DNA from: Daldinia sp. FL1419
Taxonomy: Eukaryota > Ascomycota > Sordariomycetes > Xylariales > Hypoxylaceae
Assembly: GCA_025201765.1 (NCBI GenBank)
Contig: MU623412.1
Location: 1 to 64,000, forward strand
Direction: 5' to 3'
Length of the DNA: 64,000 nucleotides
Position 1 is the stretch's first letter. Each line of letters begins with the position of its first letter. The notes below the pieces were generated by a model that was given only the letters and a program-made list of their open reading frames with translations, was not told the DNA's origin and made no database searches. The position numbers and the translations under genes were made by a program. Of the stretch, positions 10,258-22,108 are shown piece after piece.

Positions 10258-13200
10258 TCATCCCAGCCCGAATGTTGTTTCTTCTTCTGCTGGTGTCCGC
10301 GCAGGCATGGCACTGCCTTCTTCTGCTTCTTCTCCAACCGCGTCCAAAATATTTAACCCAGTAACGCTACCGCTCTCGCTCTCAGCCAGCACTATGGGAC
10401 TCGGAGCCGCGGAGACACTAGTTTCGGTGATGAGCGCGGGTACTGACGCGCCTTTTTGCAACTTCTGTTCAGCACGGCGTTTCGCGCTGCGTTCTTCGCG
10501 TTCTCTTGCCATCTGCTTGTCTGCCTCGATGGCTTTATTTCGGCGTTCCTCAACGTCCTCACGGCGGACGACGCGGCGCAAACCCTCGGAGGCCTGTATT
10601 AGGCCGTCGATGCTAATGGCGTGGTTGGTCATCTGATGATTGATGTAGGTGTAAACAGTAGCAGGCGTATCGCACTGTAAAAGCTGGCGTTCGTTGAGCT
10701 TCAATAATGCCAACGCGACTTGGAATAGGAATGTGCTGCCATCGTTGATACACAGCACCACATCCCACACGCGGAATAATGCTTCAGCTGATAGACAGTC
10801 AGTGAAAACGCTCAGGAACCATTGGAACGTCAGTGCCTCTAGTTCGATGCTCAGTGCGTCAAGGTGCGATGATAACTTTGGTAAGACCTCGCTTACGTAT
10901 TGTCGTAGTACGTGTTGGTCTGCGCGCGAAGCCATTAAGCTATGATCATAATATCCTTGAGGTAGGATACGCTCAATAATCGATACAAAAACCCAGAAAG
11001 CATCCTCGGCAGACGGCATGATGAGCAGTAAGTTAGCAGCGATGAGGTTCATGCCTTGGCAATATCCGACTTCCGGGTTGTGTCTAGCATATGCCCGGAG
11101 GACTTCATTGAGCTTGGCGACACCGGGTCCCTTACGGAAGAATATATTGTCGGTAAGCGTACGATTTATATCCATCTCAATTTGAGAAATAACAACAGCA
11201 TCATCATGCTCACTAGGACGCGAGATGAGATCTCTGTAATAGCCGGGAGTCCGTCTAGAAAGGGCACCGGAGCATTCTGCCCAGATCTTGGGGCGATTTG
11301 CCACGGGGATACCGCCAAGCACCAGGTTCCTGAACTCATTCCATTTAGCACGCCCAACTTTTCCCTTGACTCCAAGATCTGCGATACCGATAGTCTCGCC
11401 ATCGGTAAGCTTAGCTTCGGGAATCATGACGGGGGCCGTCTGGAAACGAGCTTCTGCTGCGGCTGCGGCGGTGGCAGCCGCAGCTTCGCCCTCGCGTCGG
11501 CGCTCGGCACGCACTTTTCTTAAAAATTCGTTCCAACGTACCGACTTTTCTCTTTGTAGCGCGTCATGAACGTCACTCAATTGCTTTAGTAGAAGTTTGA
11601 CTGGTTCAACATCCTCATGGACCAGCGTAACCGAGGCTGATTCTTCCTCCGATTTTGCTGGGCTTATTTCCCTATCCAAAGCCGCAGTTGTAGTGCTCGC
11701 AGGTGGGATAAACCCGCGATCATCTGTATTAATCAGTGCTGGGGATTTAGATCCACTCCCCTCGAGCACTTCTATGTTCGGAGCTGTTATGGATGGGGTG
11801 TGTGATAGAAGCTCCGTAGGGAAAGTAGCAATCTTAAGATAATCTTGCCATCGCTTCGTCCTGCCTTGATCAACAAGGCCTTCAACCGAGGTTGGGCTCT
11901 CTGGGCGATCGTCGCTCCTGGCATCCCCACTAGAACTTGTATCATCATCGAGTAGGCTAGAAGAAAGGTTAGATCTCCCACTAGAAAGCATTTCATGTCC
12001 ATTCTTCATCCGCGAAGCTACTTTGGCAGCTTCGCGCTGTCTTTTCTTCCGGCGCTGATCGTAAATAAAGCCAAATCGATCGATCAAGTACTCTCCGTCG
12101 TTAAAATTATTATAAAGTTGCGATAATGCTGGTGGTTGGCCTTCAGGAGAAAATATAGTATCCATCTCGAGCGGACCAAAGTTATCCGACCTTGTTGCTG
12201 ACGGGCTTTCTGGATTTGCGCCCACGCTTTCCCACCTTTCACGCGGCCTCGAAAACTGTAGATTGCCGGGTTTGGGTGTTGCTCGTCGCATGGACATCAG
12301 TGCCTTAGGGCCTCCTTGCGTGGAAGCAGCTCTATTAGAGGCACCCGTCCTGATACTAGCATTTGAAGACGACCTCACAGAACCGGCCTGGTCCGCCGAA
12401 TTCGATCTTCCTCTAGTAGATTCGGAGTCGCGGATTGAAGAACCCTTCCCGGCCACTAGTTGCAAGGCCATACTGGCAAAAGATGACGAGGGCTTTCTGT
12501 TCGTAGGCCCAGAGTAAATGCTAGAAGCACGACTTGAGCCTTGTGCAGACTCGGCATCTGGCGGGATGAAGAGATCTTCCTGGATGGGAGGACGGCGGTC
12601 TCCCGGGGTCGATGCGCGGATGGCAGTCTTTGCGCCCTCTTCGTTAATGCTCGCTGCTCTGCTAGCTTTTCTACTTCCACCACCCCATAGATATTCTTTC
12701 CAGGCTTTCATGGTACCTTTACCAACGGTACTACTGTCTCTCGGCGTGGATATGGCGCTGGCTCGAACTGTGCTATCATCTACATCGTTTATTCCTAGCG
12801 CTTTATAGGTCATTGAATCACGCATTGCATCGCTCATCATGCCGGAGACATCCCCATTCGTAGCACATTTGATTTTGTCTTGGGCCTGAAGTTCTGCCTC
12901 CACCGAACGAAGCTTTGTTTCCAGGTCTAAGCTTGACAAACCAAACCCGCGTATTATTTTCCTTAGTGCTCGTTCTCTTTCGTCCGCCCTTCTTCTCAGT
13001 CGCGAAATTTCCATATCGCGGTGTGCCAGGTCTTCGGCGACCTGGCGCACGAGGTTAACAGCTCCATGCTTTGCGATTAGGTGGTTTATATGATCGTCGT
13101 TGGCGTGATGAAGGGCACCGGGTATCTTATATGCTGTCATGGGAGCATCGTCAAACAGCGCATCGCGCGCCGTCTTCTGAGCCCCGCTCGAAGTCAAACT

Positions 13201-13506
13201 TTCAACGATAGGCGTCTTAATAGGAGCTACGGTAGGTTTCCTATCTGTATTTACCGTAGAGTTATTCGTATCGGCGGTTGCGAAGGATGGCTCGTCGAGT
13301 GGGGATTGGGGAGAAAATGAGGGGAATGACGTGAGAGACTTGTCAGAGGCGGCGATAGACGATGCTGAACTTGAAGGCTGCGAGATTAGCTTCCTTTGTT
13401 TCGACTTTGCGCGCGTCGAGTGGCTTCGGGATATTTTGGCCGAGGCTGAGGCTGCAGAGAGTTGTGACGTCGATCGCTCCAGGGGCGCATTTGACTCGGA
13501 ATCCAT
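10258..13506 (-). CDS. Large TBC-domain Rab GTPase-activating protein
   Basis: A RabGAP that accelerates GTP hydrolysis by a Rab GTPase in vesicle traffic. One uninterrupted frame of 1082 residues. Residues 1-130 are Ser/Thr-rich and disordered. Residues about 150-212 form a charged coiled coil (SRLRRRADERERALRKI). A long disordered Ser/Arg-rich middle follows. The TBC domain spans about 715-925. It has both catalytic fingers: IEMDINR matches the arginine-finger motif IxxDxxR (Arg about 783), and VGYCQGMN contains the YxQ glutamine finger (Gln about 816). These match TBC proteins that use the dual-finger mechanism, so the enzyme should be active. A second charged coiled coil (RREDVEERRNKAIEADKQMARER) follows the TBC domain. 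The Rab target is unknown; the coiled-coil plus TBC arrangement resembles a family widespread in filamentous fungi. Confidence 0.93.
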   Translation of the reverse strand: MDSESNAPLERSTSQLSAASASAKISRSHSTRAKSKQRKLISQPSSSASSIAASDKSLTSFPSFSPQSPLDEPSFATADTNNSTVNTDRKPTVAPIKTPIVESLTSSGAQKTARDALFDDAPMTAYKIPGALHHANDDHINHLIAKHGAVNLVRQVAEDLAHRDMEISRLRRRADERERALRKIIRGFGLSSLDLETKLRSVEAELQAQDKIKCATNGDVSGMMSDAMRDSMTYKALGINDVDDSTVRASAISTPRDSSTVGKGTMKAWKEYLWGGGSRKASRAASINEEGAKTAIRASTPGDRRPPIQEDLFIPPDAESAQGSSRASSIYSGPTNRKPSSSFASMALQLVAGKGSSIRDSESTRGRSNSADQAGSVRSSSNASIRTGASNRAASTQGGPKALMSMRRATPKPGNLQFSRPRERWESVGANPESPSATRSDNFGPLEMDTIFSPEGQPPALSQLYNNFNDGEYLIDRFGFIYDQRRKKRQREAAKVASRMKNGHEMLSSGRSNLSSSLLDDDTSSSGDARSDDRPESPTSVEGLVDQGRTKRWQDYLKIATFPTELLSHTPSITAPNIEVLEGSGSKSPALINTDDRGFIPPASTTTAALDREISPAKSEEESASVTLVHEDVEPVKLLLKQLSDVHDALQREKSVRWNEFLRKVRAERRREGEAAAATAAAAAEARFQTAPVMIPEAKLTDGETIGIADLGVKGKVGRAKWNEFRNLVLGGIPVANRPKIWAECSGALSRRTPGYYRDLISRPSEHDDAVVISQIEMDINRTLTDNIFFRKGPGVAKLNEVLRAYARHNPEVGYCQGMNLIAANLLLIMPSAEDAFWVFVSIIERILPQGYYDHSLMASRADQHVLRQYVSEVLPKLSSHLDALSIELEALTFQWFLSVFTDCLSAEALFRVWDVVLCINDGSTFLFQVALALLKLNERQLLQCDTPATVYTYINHQMTNHAISIDGLIQASEGLRRVVRREDVEERRNKAIEADKQMAREREERSAKRRAEQKLQKGASVPALITETSVSAAPSPIVLAESESGSVTGLNILDAVGEEAEEGSAMPARTPAEEETTFGLG

Positions 13507-14395
13507 GTTGACTTCTTAGGAATCATGGTCAAGCTCGAGGACTTGTGTGTATATAGGTTCTTAACCTTTTCGACGATACTCTTTATTTTCTTTTTACTCG
13601 TTGGCGATTGACCTTGGAAAGCCAAGATGGAGGTTCTAGTCAACTGCTAGGCATGGGGTCGTTAGTTGTTAAGGTTAGGTAGAAATTCAACAATTGAAAA
13701 AAGGTAAAAAGGTGATGATGTACTCGTGATGGTACGGGAAAATATGGGTTTATGACTTTATGGTTTATGCAAGTCTAGAGAATGCCGCTACGTTACGAGG
13801 TACCTAAGGGATCGTACGAAGGCCTTGGGTACCTACTACATAGGTACATGTGGGTGGGTACCTACCTTGTGTATGGGAAATTTATGGGGATAATGCAAGT
13901 GGCATGTTCGGCATGCTCTAATATTAATTATTATTACAGAACCATTATTGCGGATTCCATCCTTCCAACTTTGCTTTTGTTACACACTAACATATTGGTA
14001 CCTTCTACTATCTCACTCATTCCACTTAATAGGTTGTTCCCATAATTTCCCTGTCATTACTTGCAACACTATCCCTTATCCCTTATCAGTCATTATCGTT
14101 CTTTCTTTAAATCCAACAATTAGCCGAAATCCCTCCGTCGCATCATAACAAATTATATAAACATCTTCTTAAACACATAGATCTTCATACATGCATATTC
14201 GAATAGGGGTTTATCTCCCCCTTTTCCCTTCGACGCCCGCAATATCACGTTAGATAGGTCTTCGACTCGAATATACCATATGAATATTCTCATGCTATGC
14301 CTACGCTAGTTCAACTATACTATCTGCTCTGTGATAACATGCTCGCTACAACTAAACCTTCTATCAATTATCAAGCTCATCCTCCCTGATAACGG
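13507..14395. other. Intergenic between TBC gene and Asn/Gln-repeat gene
   Basis: 5' flank of the minus-strand TBC gene, followed by AT-rich DNA with GGTACCTA and GTACCTAC units (13798-13870). No gene is seen. Confidence 0.5.
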
Positions 14396-17300
14396 CTACC
14401 TCTTCAGCAGCTGGAGTCCAATATCCGATATTTGTATACCAAGAAGCAGCAACTGCCTAGCCAGATATTCTGTGGTATTCCCGTTCATTGTTTCATTCTG
14501 TTGGCCCTGGCTATTCGGGAGATATGAGACATTCTGGGAATTCTGGGGGTTTTGAGGATTCTGGGGGTTTTGAGGATTCTGGGGATTTTGAGGATTCTGC
14601 TGATTTTGAGGATTCCGGGGGTATTGGAAGTACTGGGGGTTCTGAGGATTTTGGGGATTCTGGGGATTTTGGGGATTTTGGGGATTTTGAGGATTCTGGG
14701 GATTCTGCTGATTTTGAGGATTCTGGGGGTATTGGAAGTACTGGGGGTTCTGGGGGTTCTGGGGATTTCGAGGATTCTGCTGATTTTGAGGATTCTGGGG
14801 ATTCTGGGGATTCTGATGATTCTGAGGATTCTGGGGGTATTGGAAGTACTGGGGGTTCTGAGGATTCTGAGGATTCTGGAGATTTTGGAGATTTTGGAGA
14901 TTTTGAGGATTCAGGGGATTCTGATGATTCTGGAAGTACTGGGGATTCTGGAGGTGTTGGAAATTCTGGAGGTATTGGAAATTCTGGGGGTATTGGAAAT
15001 TCTGGGGGTTCTGCTGGGGGTCATTTCCCCGTCCCGAACGATTCCCGTATGGAACATTTTCGCCGGTTCCCTGGCTACCACCCTGGCTTTCCCGGCCGGC
15101 ATGACCCGTCCAAGATCTACCGCCCCTACCCCGGACCTCGGGGGGCATTTGATGTGAGAAAGAAGTCCCTAGTGAATTATATCCGAAGGATTGTGATGGT
15201 AGCCGCTGTTGGTGATGTTGACCATTCTCACTAGTTCCACCCCGCTGGTTGCGATTAGAATCAGGGATCTGGGGCGGCTGTATAGTTGATGCTGGTTGTG
15301 GCTCTAAAATAATAGGCGCAGAAGGCTTGGGCGGTTGGCTAGACCGCAACTCGCTCTTATGTTTATTCGCCTTCTTAGGCTTCTCGTGGCGCTGATGCCG
15401 TAGTGTTTGCGGATATCGTTCTTTATGAAGTGGAACAATCGTGTTGACTGACGATGTTGACTGAGCCTCCCTTTTGGATATTTTGGAAGGCTTTATTGGG
15501 ACCTGGGGTATCTCAAGCACCTGAAGTGCTTGAGGCCCCTGGGATGGTTGAGATTCTTCAGACGGTCGAAATTTGGGTTTTTCACTGAACTCCAATTCAG
15601 TAAGAACTGGGCGTATAGGACTTGGCCGTTCCCCGAGCTGCAGTGGAGATCTGGGAGGTGATGGCTGCTTGTCGGATTGTTTTGGCGAGAATGAGAGCTC
15701 GGGAGGCTTTACTCGATGGGAAGGTACAAGTTGGAGATCTAGTTCTTCTTTAGATTCTATTTCGTATTTTACACTGCAAGGCGTGTCTCCAACGTTTTCG
15801 AAATGCCCTTCTGGTCCCGAAATTCTTTCGGTAAAACTTGGAGGTGCGGAGCTTGGTCGCCCACAAAATTGCTGAGGTTGGGACGGTGATAGTTGCTTGT
15901 TAGGCTCGGATCGTGTGGGCGAAGTTGAAATTTCAGGGGGTTTAAATCGATAGAAAGATGAAACTTGAGGATCTAGTTCTTCCCCAAATTCGATCTCGTA
16001 TTGTGCAGCGCTGGGGGTGTCCCCAATGTCTTCCACATATCCTTCTGGCCCTATATTTTTCCCGATGGCCACGCTTCCTGTTTCTAACCCTATGTCTACT
16101 GAGCAGGTGTTTACGCTTGCGCTGCCAGTACTCTGGTCAAACTGGGATTCTGCTACTTCCGGTAGTTCGGCCTCATGGCTGATTTCTTGATCTAGAGACA
16201 AAATTGATTCGTCGCCACCTTCGTGGCTTACTAGAGACTTGCTTGTTTCCGTATCTCTAGCTTTTTGTGGTTCCTGCTTGATACTTTCAGAGTCGTCATC
16301 TCCCCTTCTAGTTTGGACCTCGCTAGGACTAGCTACTCCATGTACTTGGGTTACAAGGTGATGATGTTCCTCAACTTCTTCGCCTTCCCTAGTTTCGTTA
16401 TTCGCATGCTTCTCCTTGGAAATCTGTGTTTTCCTAGCCTCCTTGAACTTCTTCTCCTGGGCCTTTTCTTGCCGTCTTCTCCTCGCTTCCTTGAGCTCTT
16501 GTTTAAATCGTTCCATCCTTTTCCTATTCTCCCATTCTTTCTGGACTCTCCTCTTTTTCCTCCCCCTTTTCCTAGCATTTCTTTCTTTCCTTGTACTTTC
16601 AATTGCAATTGCAATTGCAATTACCTCTTCCTTTCCCATGGACTTAACTAACGAGTTAGTGCTCTTGCCATAACTTTTAGGAGATATCATAATTCTCTTA
16701 ACGGGCTCTTGTGTTGCTTCTTCTTCCGCTCCCTGTGTCGTATATTCCTTGGAATACCCGAGTTCGGGAGTGTCGGAATCCTTTTTATTATATATATCTA
16801 TCTCAGCCGTGATAAAAGACTCGGAGTCACTGCTCGCTTCGGATGGGGTATTCTTGGGATCGGACTCGTTATCGGTAGCAAGTTCAAGATTGACTTGTGT
16901 GGGACCAGCCAATTGTACTTCATCGTGATTTGGACTCGTGGATATACTATCGCGAGCAACCCCGCTATCTTCCTATGGTATTCTAGTCGTGGCTCTCTCT
17001 GTATCTCTCGTATCTAAAGTTGCTTCCATACTCATAGATCCTGATGGGGACTGGGTCCCGATTTCGGTATTTCGTTGAGTCTTTGCTTCGTTTCCTTCTG
17101 GCACTACCGTCGCTCCTGGCTCGTCTGGCTCATCTGCTACCACCACGGCTGGGATGTCTGGATTTTGGCCGCCGTGTCCTACAACTCGCGTACTCGACGA
17201 TGAGGTACCATTATCTGGAGGTACATCTTGGGATGCATTTCGATCTAAAGGATAGGTCGTACTCGAAACATCCCTATTTGTAGGCTCATCTACACTTGAT

Positions 17301-17905
17301 TTATCCTTACGCTTCTTGGGATTTTTGGACTTCTTGGACTTTTTAGACTTTTTAGGAACAACGTCCTTGCAACCCGGCTGGTTCGATGTCTTCGGGATCG
17401 CTTCTTCGTCTAGCTGCTTAAGCTGAGCAGTCTGCAATGATTCTGACTGAGGGTCTTCTGGTAGATTAAGTAGGTCATGTAGCGATTGAAAAGGTTCAAT
17501 TCCCCCTTCAGGGGGCCGGTCCAGGCTTAATTTCCAGCCCGTTGCTATATGTCCGCTTATATTGGATATCACGATTTCTTGATCATTGCTTGCCTCTTCT
17601 GTGCCATCCTCTAGCTTTGTCGCTCTTATCTGGGGGAAACCCTGCTGTTTACTATCTTGGGGGGTACTATCGGCCTCATTTAACCGTCCGACGTTTTTCT
17701 GATTTTCTTCAACCCCCCCGCAAATCTTACGGAGCCATGGTTGCGGTATTAATAACATGTTGTAGAAAGCGGCACCATCACGGTCGAGCTGTGCAACCGT
17801 TGCCAACGACTTTCTTCCGGCATTCTTGCGCTTTATGTTGCTGCCTGTTGGTGTAGGGTTGGAGGGTTGACAATCATCATTCGAGAGCATTGACGGTGAC
17901 TCCAT
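14396..17905 (-). CDS. Unrecognised disordered Asn/Gln/Pro-repeat protein, split by an in-frame TAG
   Basis: I do not recognise this family. A frame starts at ATG 17905 and runs 310 codons to a TAG at 16973-16975. The same frame then stays open, with no further stop, to 14396 (1170 codons in all, counting the TAG). The part after the TAG has no ATG near its beginning, so the two halves look like one gene. Features in order: a Lys/Ser-rich nuclear-signal-like block (KKSKKSKKSKNPKKRK, about residues 185-202); the TAG (codon 311); a very basic helical block (about 415-520); a diverged tandem duplication of about 75 residues with GPEGxxExxGDTP at the head of each copy (16051-15818 and 15817-15596); Pro-rich DNA; then about 155 residues of Pro-Gln-Asn repeats (15015-14540); and a hydrophobic C-terminus ending in QISDIGLQLLKR. 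The break may be a small intron (for example a GTATGG donor near 17033 with an AAG acceptor), true readthrough, or a disabling mutation. Coding nature is inferred mainly from length and composition. Confidence 0.6.
14540..15015. repeat. 9-bp-periodic coding repeat (Pro-Gln-Asn tract)
   Basis: On the plus strand the array is made of ATTCTGGGG/ATTTTGGGG/ATTCTGAGG-like nonamers with occasional longer units containing GGTATTGGAAGTACT. Read on the minus strand these encode Pro-Gln-Asn triplets with interspersed Gln-Tyr-Phe-Gln-Tyr. Higher-order copies of about 80-120 bp are visible, which points to expansion by unequal exchange or slippage. Confidence 0.93.
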
Positions 17906-20117
17906 TATTTAAATAGAGATCTGAATCTTTCAGTTTGATTTTGAACTTAAGAATGGGGACATAGGTTATAGATGCTATTCGTTGCTGAAGCTGGCGCCCG
18001 CTGTAATTGATGGCTAATAATGATGTGGAACATTTCATGAATTAACGTGTTGATTATTTCGCTGAAGTAATACCTAGGTTAAGCAGGAAGCAAGACGTGT
18101 GTCGTTGGCGTAGGCCGTACAAGATGACGGGAGGATAATATAATATTGTTGTGATATAGGCTCTGAGAAGGACATTGTCGGTAAGATTGAATAGTTTAAT
18201 CAAGATTCGAAAGGACAAGCCGGGATCGTGAAATTATTTTATCTATTATATTGGAGTATGGATATTACTTGATAAGATTGGCTTCTTAGAAATTGAGGTC
18301 GTTCAACGACTTTTGGTTTGTTGGCCTAAACTATAAGTAAACTGTTGAGTGGCTACCCCCTTAAGATGATATATGCCAAGATTGAACGGACATATGGCGT
18401 ATGGAAGTTGAGTTCAGGTAATGTACCTACCTAATCTAGGTAGGTAGGTAGGTACCTGGGTAGGTATAATCAATCGGTTGCGTGACAATGTTTTCTAATA
18501 TTAACCACCTAACCTTGGGTAACTAAACTATCTACTAGGTACCTGCCTACCTACCTACCTACCTACTGTACCTAGGTACGGATGCCAAATAATGCCAACA
18601 TGTATATGATATTTTGGTAAAATGATGTGTTAAGAAGCAGTGTAGAACGCCGAAGAATATTCTGAGCAGGAGACCTCCGAGGATTTTAGATGACGTGGAC
18701 TGTCGAATCTGGGTAGGACATCGTCTAATGTTATGGTAGCCGTCTATCTAGGCAAGGTTGTGTTTGCGAATATATCGCATCGGTATATGTAAAAGAGAGA
18801 GCTGAGTTGACATGGAACCCGGATATCACATATATGGCTCGTGCCGATCCCGTCCTGCATAAGATCTAACCTTAGAGATCTCGGTAGCACTGATTAAGTA
18901 CACCGAATTTGCATGAGAGAAGATAAATTCTGTGCGTTGTATTTTTCGCAAAGCAATTACGTCCGAATTGGCGCAAAAATAATGGGCAACAAATTGGTCA
19001 CGTCGCTATGCGAATCAATTTGAGAATAATTTGGAGTGGGAGGTAGGGAGGCCTTACTATGAGGTACCTAGGTACCTAAGGTTAGATAGGCAGATAGGTA
19101 CCTAACCACCTAACCTAGGCGCCTACTTAGGTATACCTTTACCTATAATGTAAGCATTAGGACGCTACCTACAGTACGGTTGGATCCGCGACTAACGATG
19201 CTATTAATTTTTTCCTATTCGCTAATCGTCCCTGTTGATCCATGCTGATCCATGCTGATCTATGCTAGCTGAAACGATTGAGCTACCCAATTCTTTTTAC
19301 CAAGCTTTCTTGCCAAGAATTGGCAACCTGAAGTTGGGTCTTTATTCTTTCATACATCCTAACTTTAGTCCATCGAATAATTATGTACCTACATATGGAC
19401 TCCGAAGATCCCATCGTTCCTTGTTCCTCGTTCCCTGTTTATCTTGTCAGTCCTATCTTTGTTTGTCCATTCGGGTCCCTAGGTCTTCTCCCGATATGAC
19501 AACGCCTATTTGTACTGAAGTCCTATAGGCGGGTTTAAAACTTATTTAATTTATAAATCTCACGCTTCGTAACCCATTCATCATTCGTCTGCTCACGTTC
19601 ACCGTTTTGCTCATTACGTACTTGAGTAGCATGAATGTACAAAAAGGGGGACTACCGAAAGACCCGTTGGATCGATCGTGTTCACCGCCACGCCCCCCTC
19701 CCCCCCATCAACAGACTAGGTAGGTTAGGCACGTCATTCGTGGTTGTTGAAGAATAGACTCAGGTCTAAGCCAAGGGTACTTCCTAGAAATCCACTGGCT
19801 TTACATACGACGACGTACTGTACTGCGTAATTCCTAATGTATACACATGTGCTGCCTGCCTCGTTGGTAAGTTGACAAGTTATCTTGACTGGCAACTTGC
19901 ACGGCATGAAATACATATTTTGGTATAGGCTACCCCGCATGATACATCCTATTTCATCTCATCCCTGCTTCCATGCTTCCATGCTGCTGCCGCCTATGCC
20001 GCATAGAGACCGCAGGACACTCTTGTACTACACTATGTAACCCGTAGAGAGATGCCTCCTTGGAACGTGGGGCCATGCAATTGGAGAGTTCCACGCTTCT
20101 TGGACATATGAAGGAGG
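17906..20117. other. 2.2-kb intergenic region rich in TACCTA palindromes
   Basis: No supportable gene. It holds dense TACCTAGG/CCTACC motifs (18421-18475, 18536-18580, 19060-19135), an AT-rich middle, and a 10-bp TGATCCATGC triplication (19236-19265). The last part is the promoter of the glutamate decarboxylase gene. Confidence 0.55.
19236..19265. repeat. 10-bp tandem triplication
   Basis: The unit TGATCCATGC occurs three times, the third copy with one C-to-T change. Confidence 0.9.
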
Positions 20118-20126
20118 TATATAAAG
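20118..20126 (+). promoter_or_regulatory. TATA box of glutamate decarboxylase gene
   Basis: TATATAAAG lies 134 bp before the ATG. It is followed by a CT-rich stretch (20145-20205, CTTCTGAATCTCTTCTCC) typical of fungal transcription start regions. Confidence 0.55.
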
Positions 20127-20259
20127 ATAGATGACTGTCTTACTGCCGCCCCCTTGCTTCTTTGAATTCGTTCTGAATCTCTTCTGAATCTCTTCTCCTC
20201 TACCTGTGTAAAACAAGCTTTCAACACTCCCAACCGAAACCCATCTCTACCTACATAAA

Positions 20260-22108
20260 ATGGTGCACCTTGCTAAGGTACCTGCTGACGGGGAAATCGG
20301 CAACTTGCCGGAGGCTGTCAAGAAAATCAGCTTGCGGCTTAGTAACGACGATGACAGCTACACGACAAGTGTCTATGGCTCCAAATTTGCCGCCGAAGAC
20401 CTCCCTAAGCACGAGATGCCCGAGGGTGAAATGCCCAAGGAAATTGCCTACCGCATGATTAAGGACGAGCTGAGCTTAGACGGCAACCCAATGCTCAAGT
20501 AAGTAGAGAGCTGCACCTACATATCAAATCTCCTGATCGTGATCCGACGTGGCACTTTGGAATTTTCTGGAAAACGAGGCGAAAGTGGGCAGACGAGCTG
20601 ACAGTATGGTTTTCTCCAATAGCCTTGCCTCATTCGTTACCACTTACATGGTACGTTCTCCATCGAAGCCCGACTTGGCTCTCGGCACTTGTGGCGAGGT
20701 TACATCGCATGGAAAACTGCTGACCCTACGGACTATGTAGGAGGAAGAGGCTGAAAAGCTCATGGCTGAAAGCTTCTCCAAGAACTTCATCGATTACGAG
20801 GAGTACCCCCAGTCGGCCGATATCCAGAATAGATGTGTGTCCATGATCGGTCGGCTTTTCAATGCGCCTACAGAGCATGAAGAAGGGGGCGGTGCCGTCG
20901 GGACCTCGTGTGTTGGTTCCTCAGAGGCCATCATGCTGGCTGTATTAGCCATGAAAAAGAGGTGGAAGAACAGGCGCATAGCCGAGGGCAAGTCCACAGA
21001 CAAGCCTAATCTCGTCATGTCCTCTGCAGTACAGGTCTGCTGGGAGAAGGCAACGCGCTACTTCGAGGTCGAAGAGAAGCTGGTCTACTGCACACCTGAC
21101 CGTTACGTTATTGATCCCAAGGAGACAGTCGATCTAGTCGATGAGAATACCATCGGCATTTGCGCTATCCTGGGCACCACCTATACTGGCGAGTACGAGG
21201 ACGTTAAGAGCGTCAACGACTTAATAGTAGAAAGGGGCCTGGATATCCCGATTCACGTCGACGCTGCTAGTGGCGGTTTTGTTGCACCTTTCGTGGTTCC
21301 AGATTTAGAATGGGATTTTAGACTCGAAAAGGTTGTTTCTATAAATGTCTCAGGTCATAAGTATGGTCTAGTATACCCCGGCGTCGGTTGGGTCGTATGG
21401 CGAGACGCGAAATACTTACCACAAGAACTGGTCTTCAACATTAATTACCTTGGCGCCGACCAATCCTCGTTCACGCTCAATTTCTCCAAGGGAGCTAGCC
21501 AGGTTATTGGACAATATTATCAATTAATCCGTCTCGGAAAGAAAGGATACCGAGCCATCATGTCGAACTTGACGCGCACAGCCGACTACCTATCTGAGGC
21601 CCTCAGGGCACTGGGCTTCGTCATTATGAGCAAGAAGTCAGGCGAGGGTCTACCGTTAGTCGCCTTCCGGTTGCCAGATACCGCAGTAGAGCGCAACTAC
21701 GACGAGTTCGCGCTGGCGCACAAGCTTCGCGCAAGGGGTTGGGTCGTCCCCGCATACACCATGGCGCCGCACACAAACAATCTTAAAATGTTGCGCGTGG
21801 TCGTCCGCGAGGACTTCACTAAGAACCGATGCGACTCTCTCATCGCGGATATCCGGTACTGTCAGCAGCTGCTCGACCAATTGGACAAGGAGTCTATCGC
21901 CAAGCAAGAGGAATTCATCCGCAAGCACGCCATGAACAGTGGGCAGTCCAAGCACAACCACCCTCGATTCCGCGTAAGTGTCCTTTCTGCCTTCCCCCCC
22001 TTTTAATTTTCATGGCAATCCTCCCTTGCGAGCGCATACTGACCTTCGCAACAGAAAGAAAAGCATTCGATCCAGGGTAAGCACGGCAAGACGCACTCGA
22101 TCTGCTAA
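20260..22108 (+). CDS. GAD1: Glutamate decarboxylase
   Basis: Cytosolic PLP enzyme converting glutamate to GABA and CO2, the entry step of the GABA shunt, linked to stress tolerance and conidial germination in fungi. Four exons: 20260-20498, 20623-20650, 20741-21973 and 22055-22108, giving 517 residues. Exon 2 is only 28 nt, yet both junctions keep the conserved NLASFVTTYMEEEA block intact. Motifs: HVDAASGGF (about 263) that binds the cofactor pyridine ring, and SINVSGHKYG, whose Lys (about 296) should form the Schiff base. FNINYLGADQSSFTLNFSKG is the strongly conserved GAD block. The C-terminus ends GKTHSIC, close to the usual GKTHGVC. A TATA box and CT-rich leader precede it. It converges on SDA1, with only about 340 bp between the two stop codons. 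Confidence 0.95.

Noticed and set aside
14488..15234. A 248-codon plus-strand frame rich in Gly, Asp and Ser, and an overlapping 201-codon Ile/Leu frame
   Set aside because: Both are opposite-strand readings of the 9-bp repeat array in the Asn/Gln gene; periodic arrays stay open in several frames.
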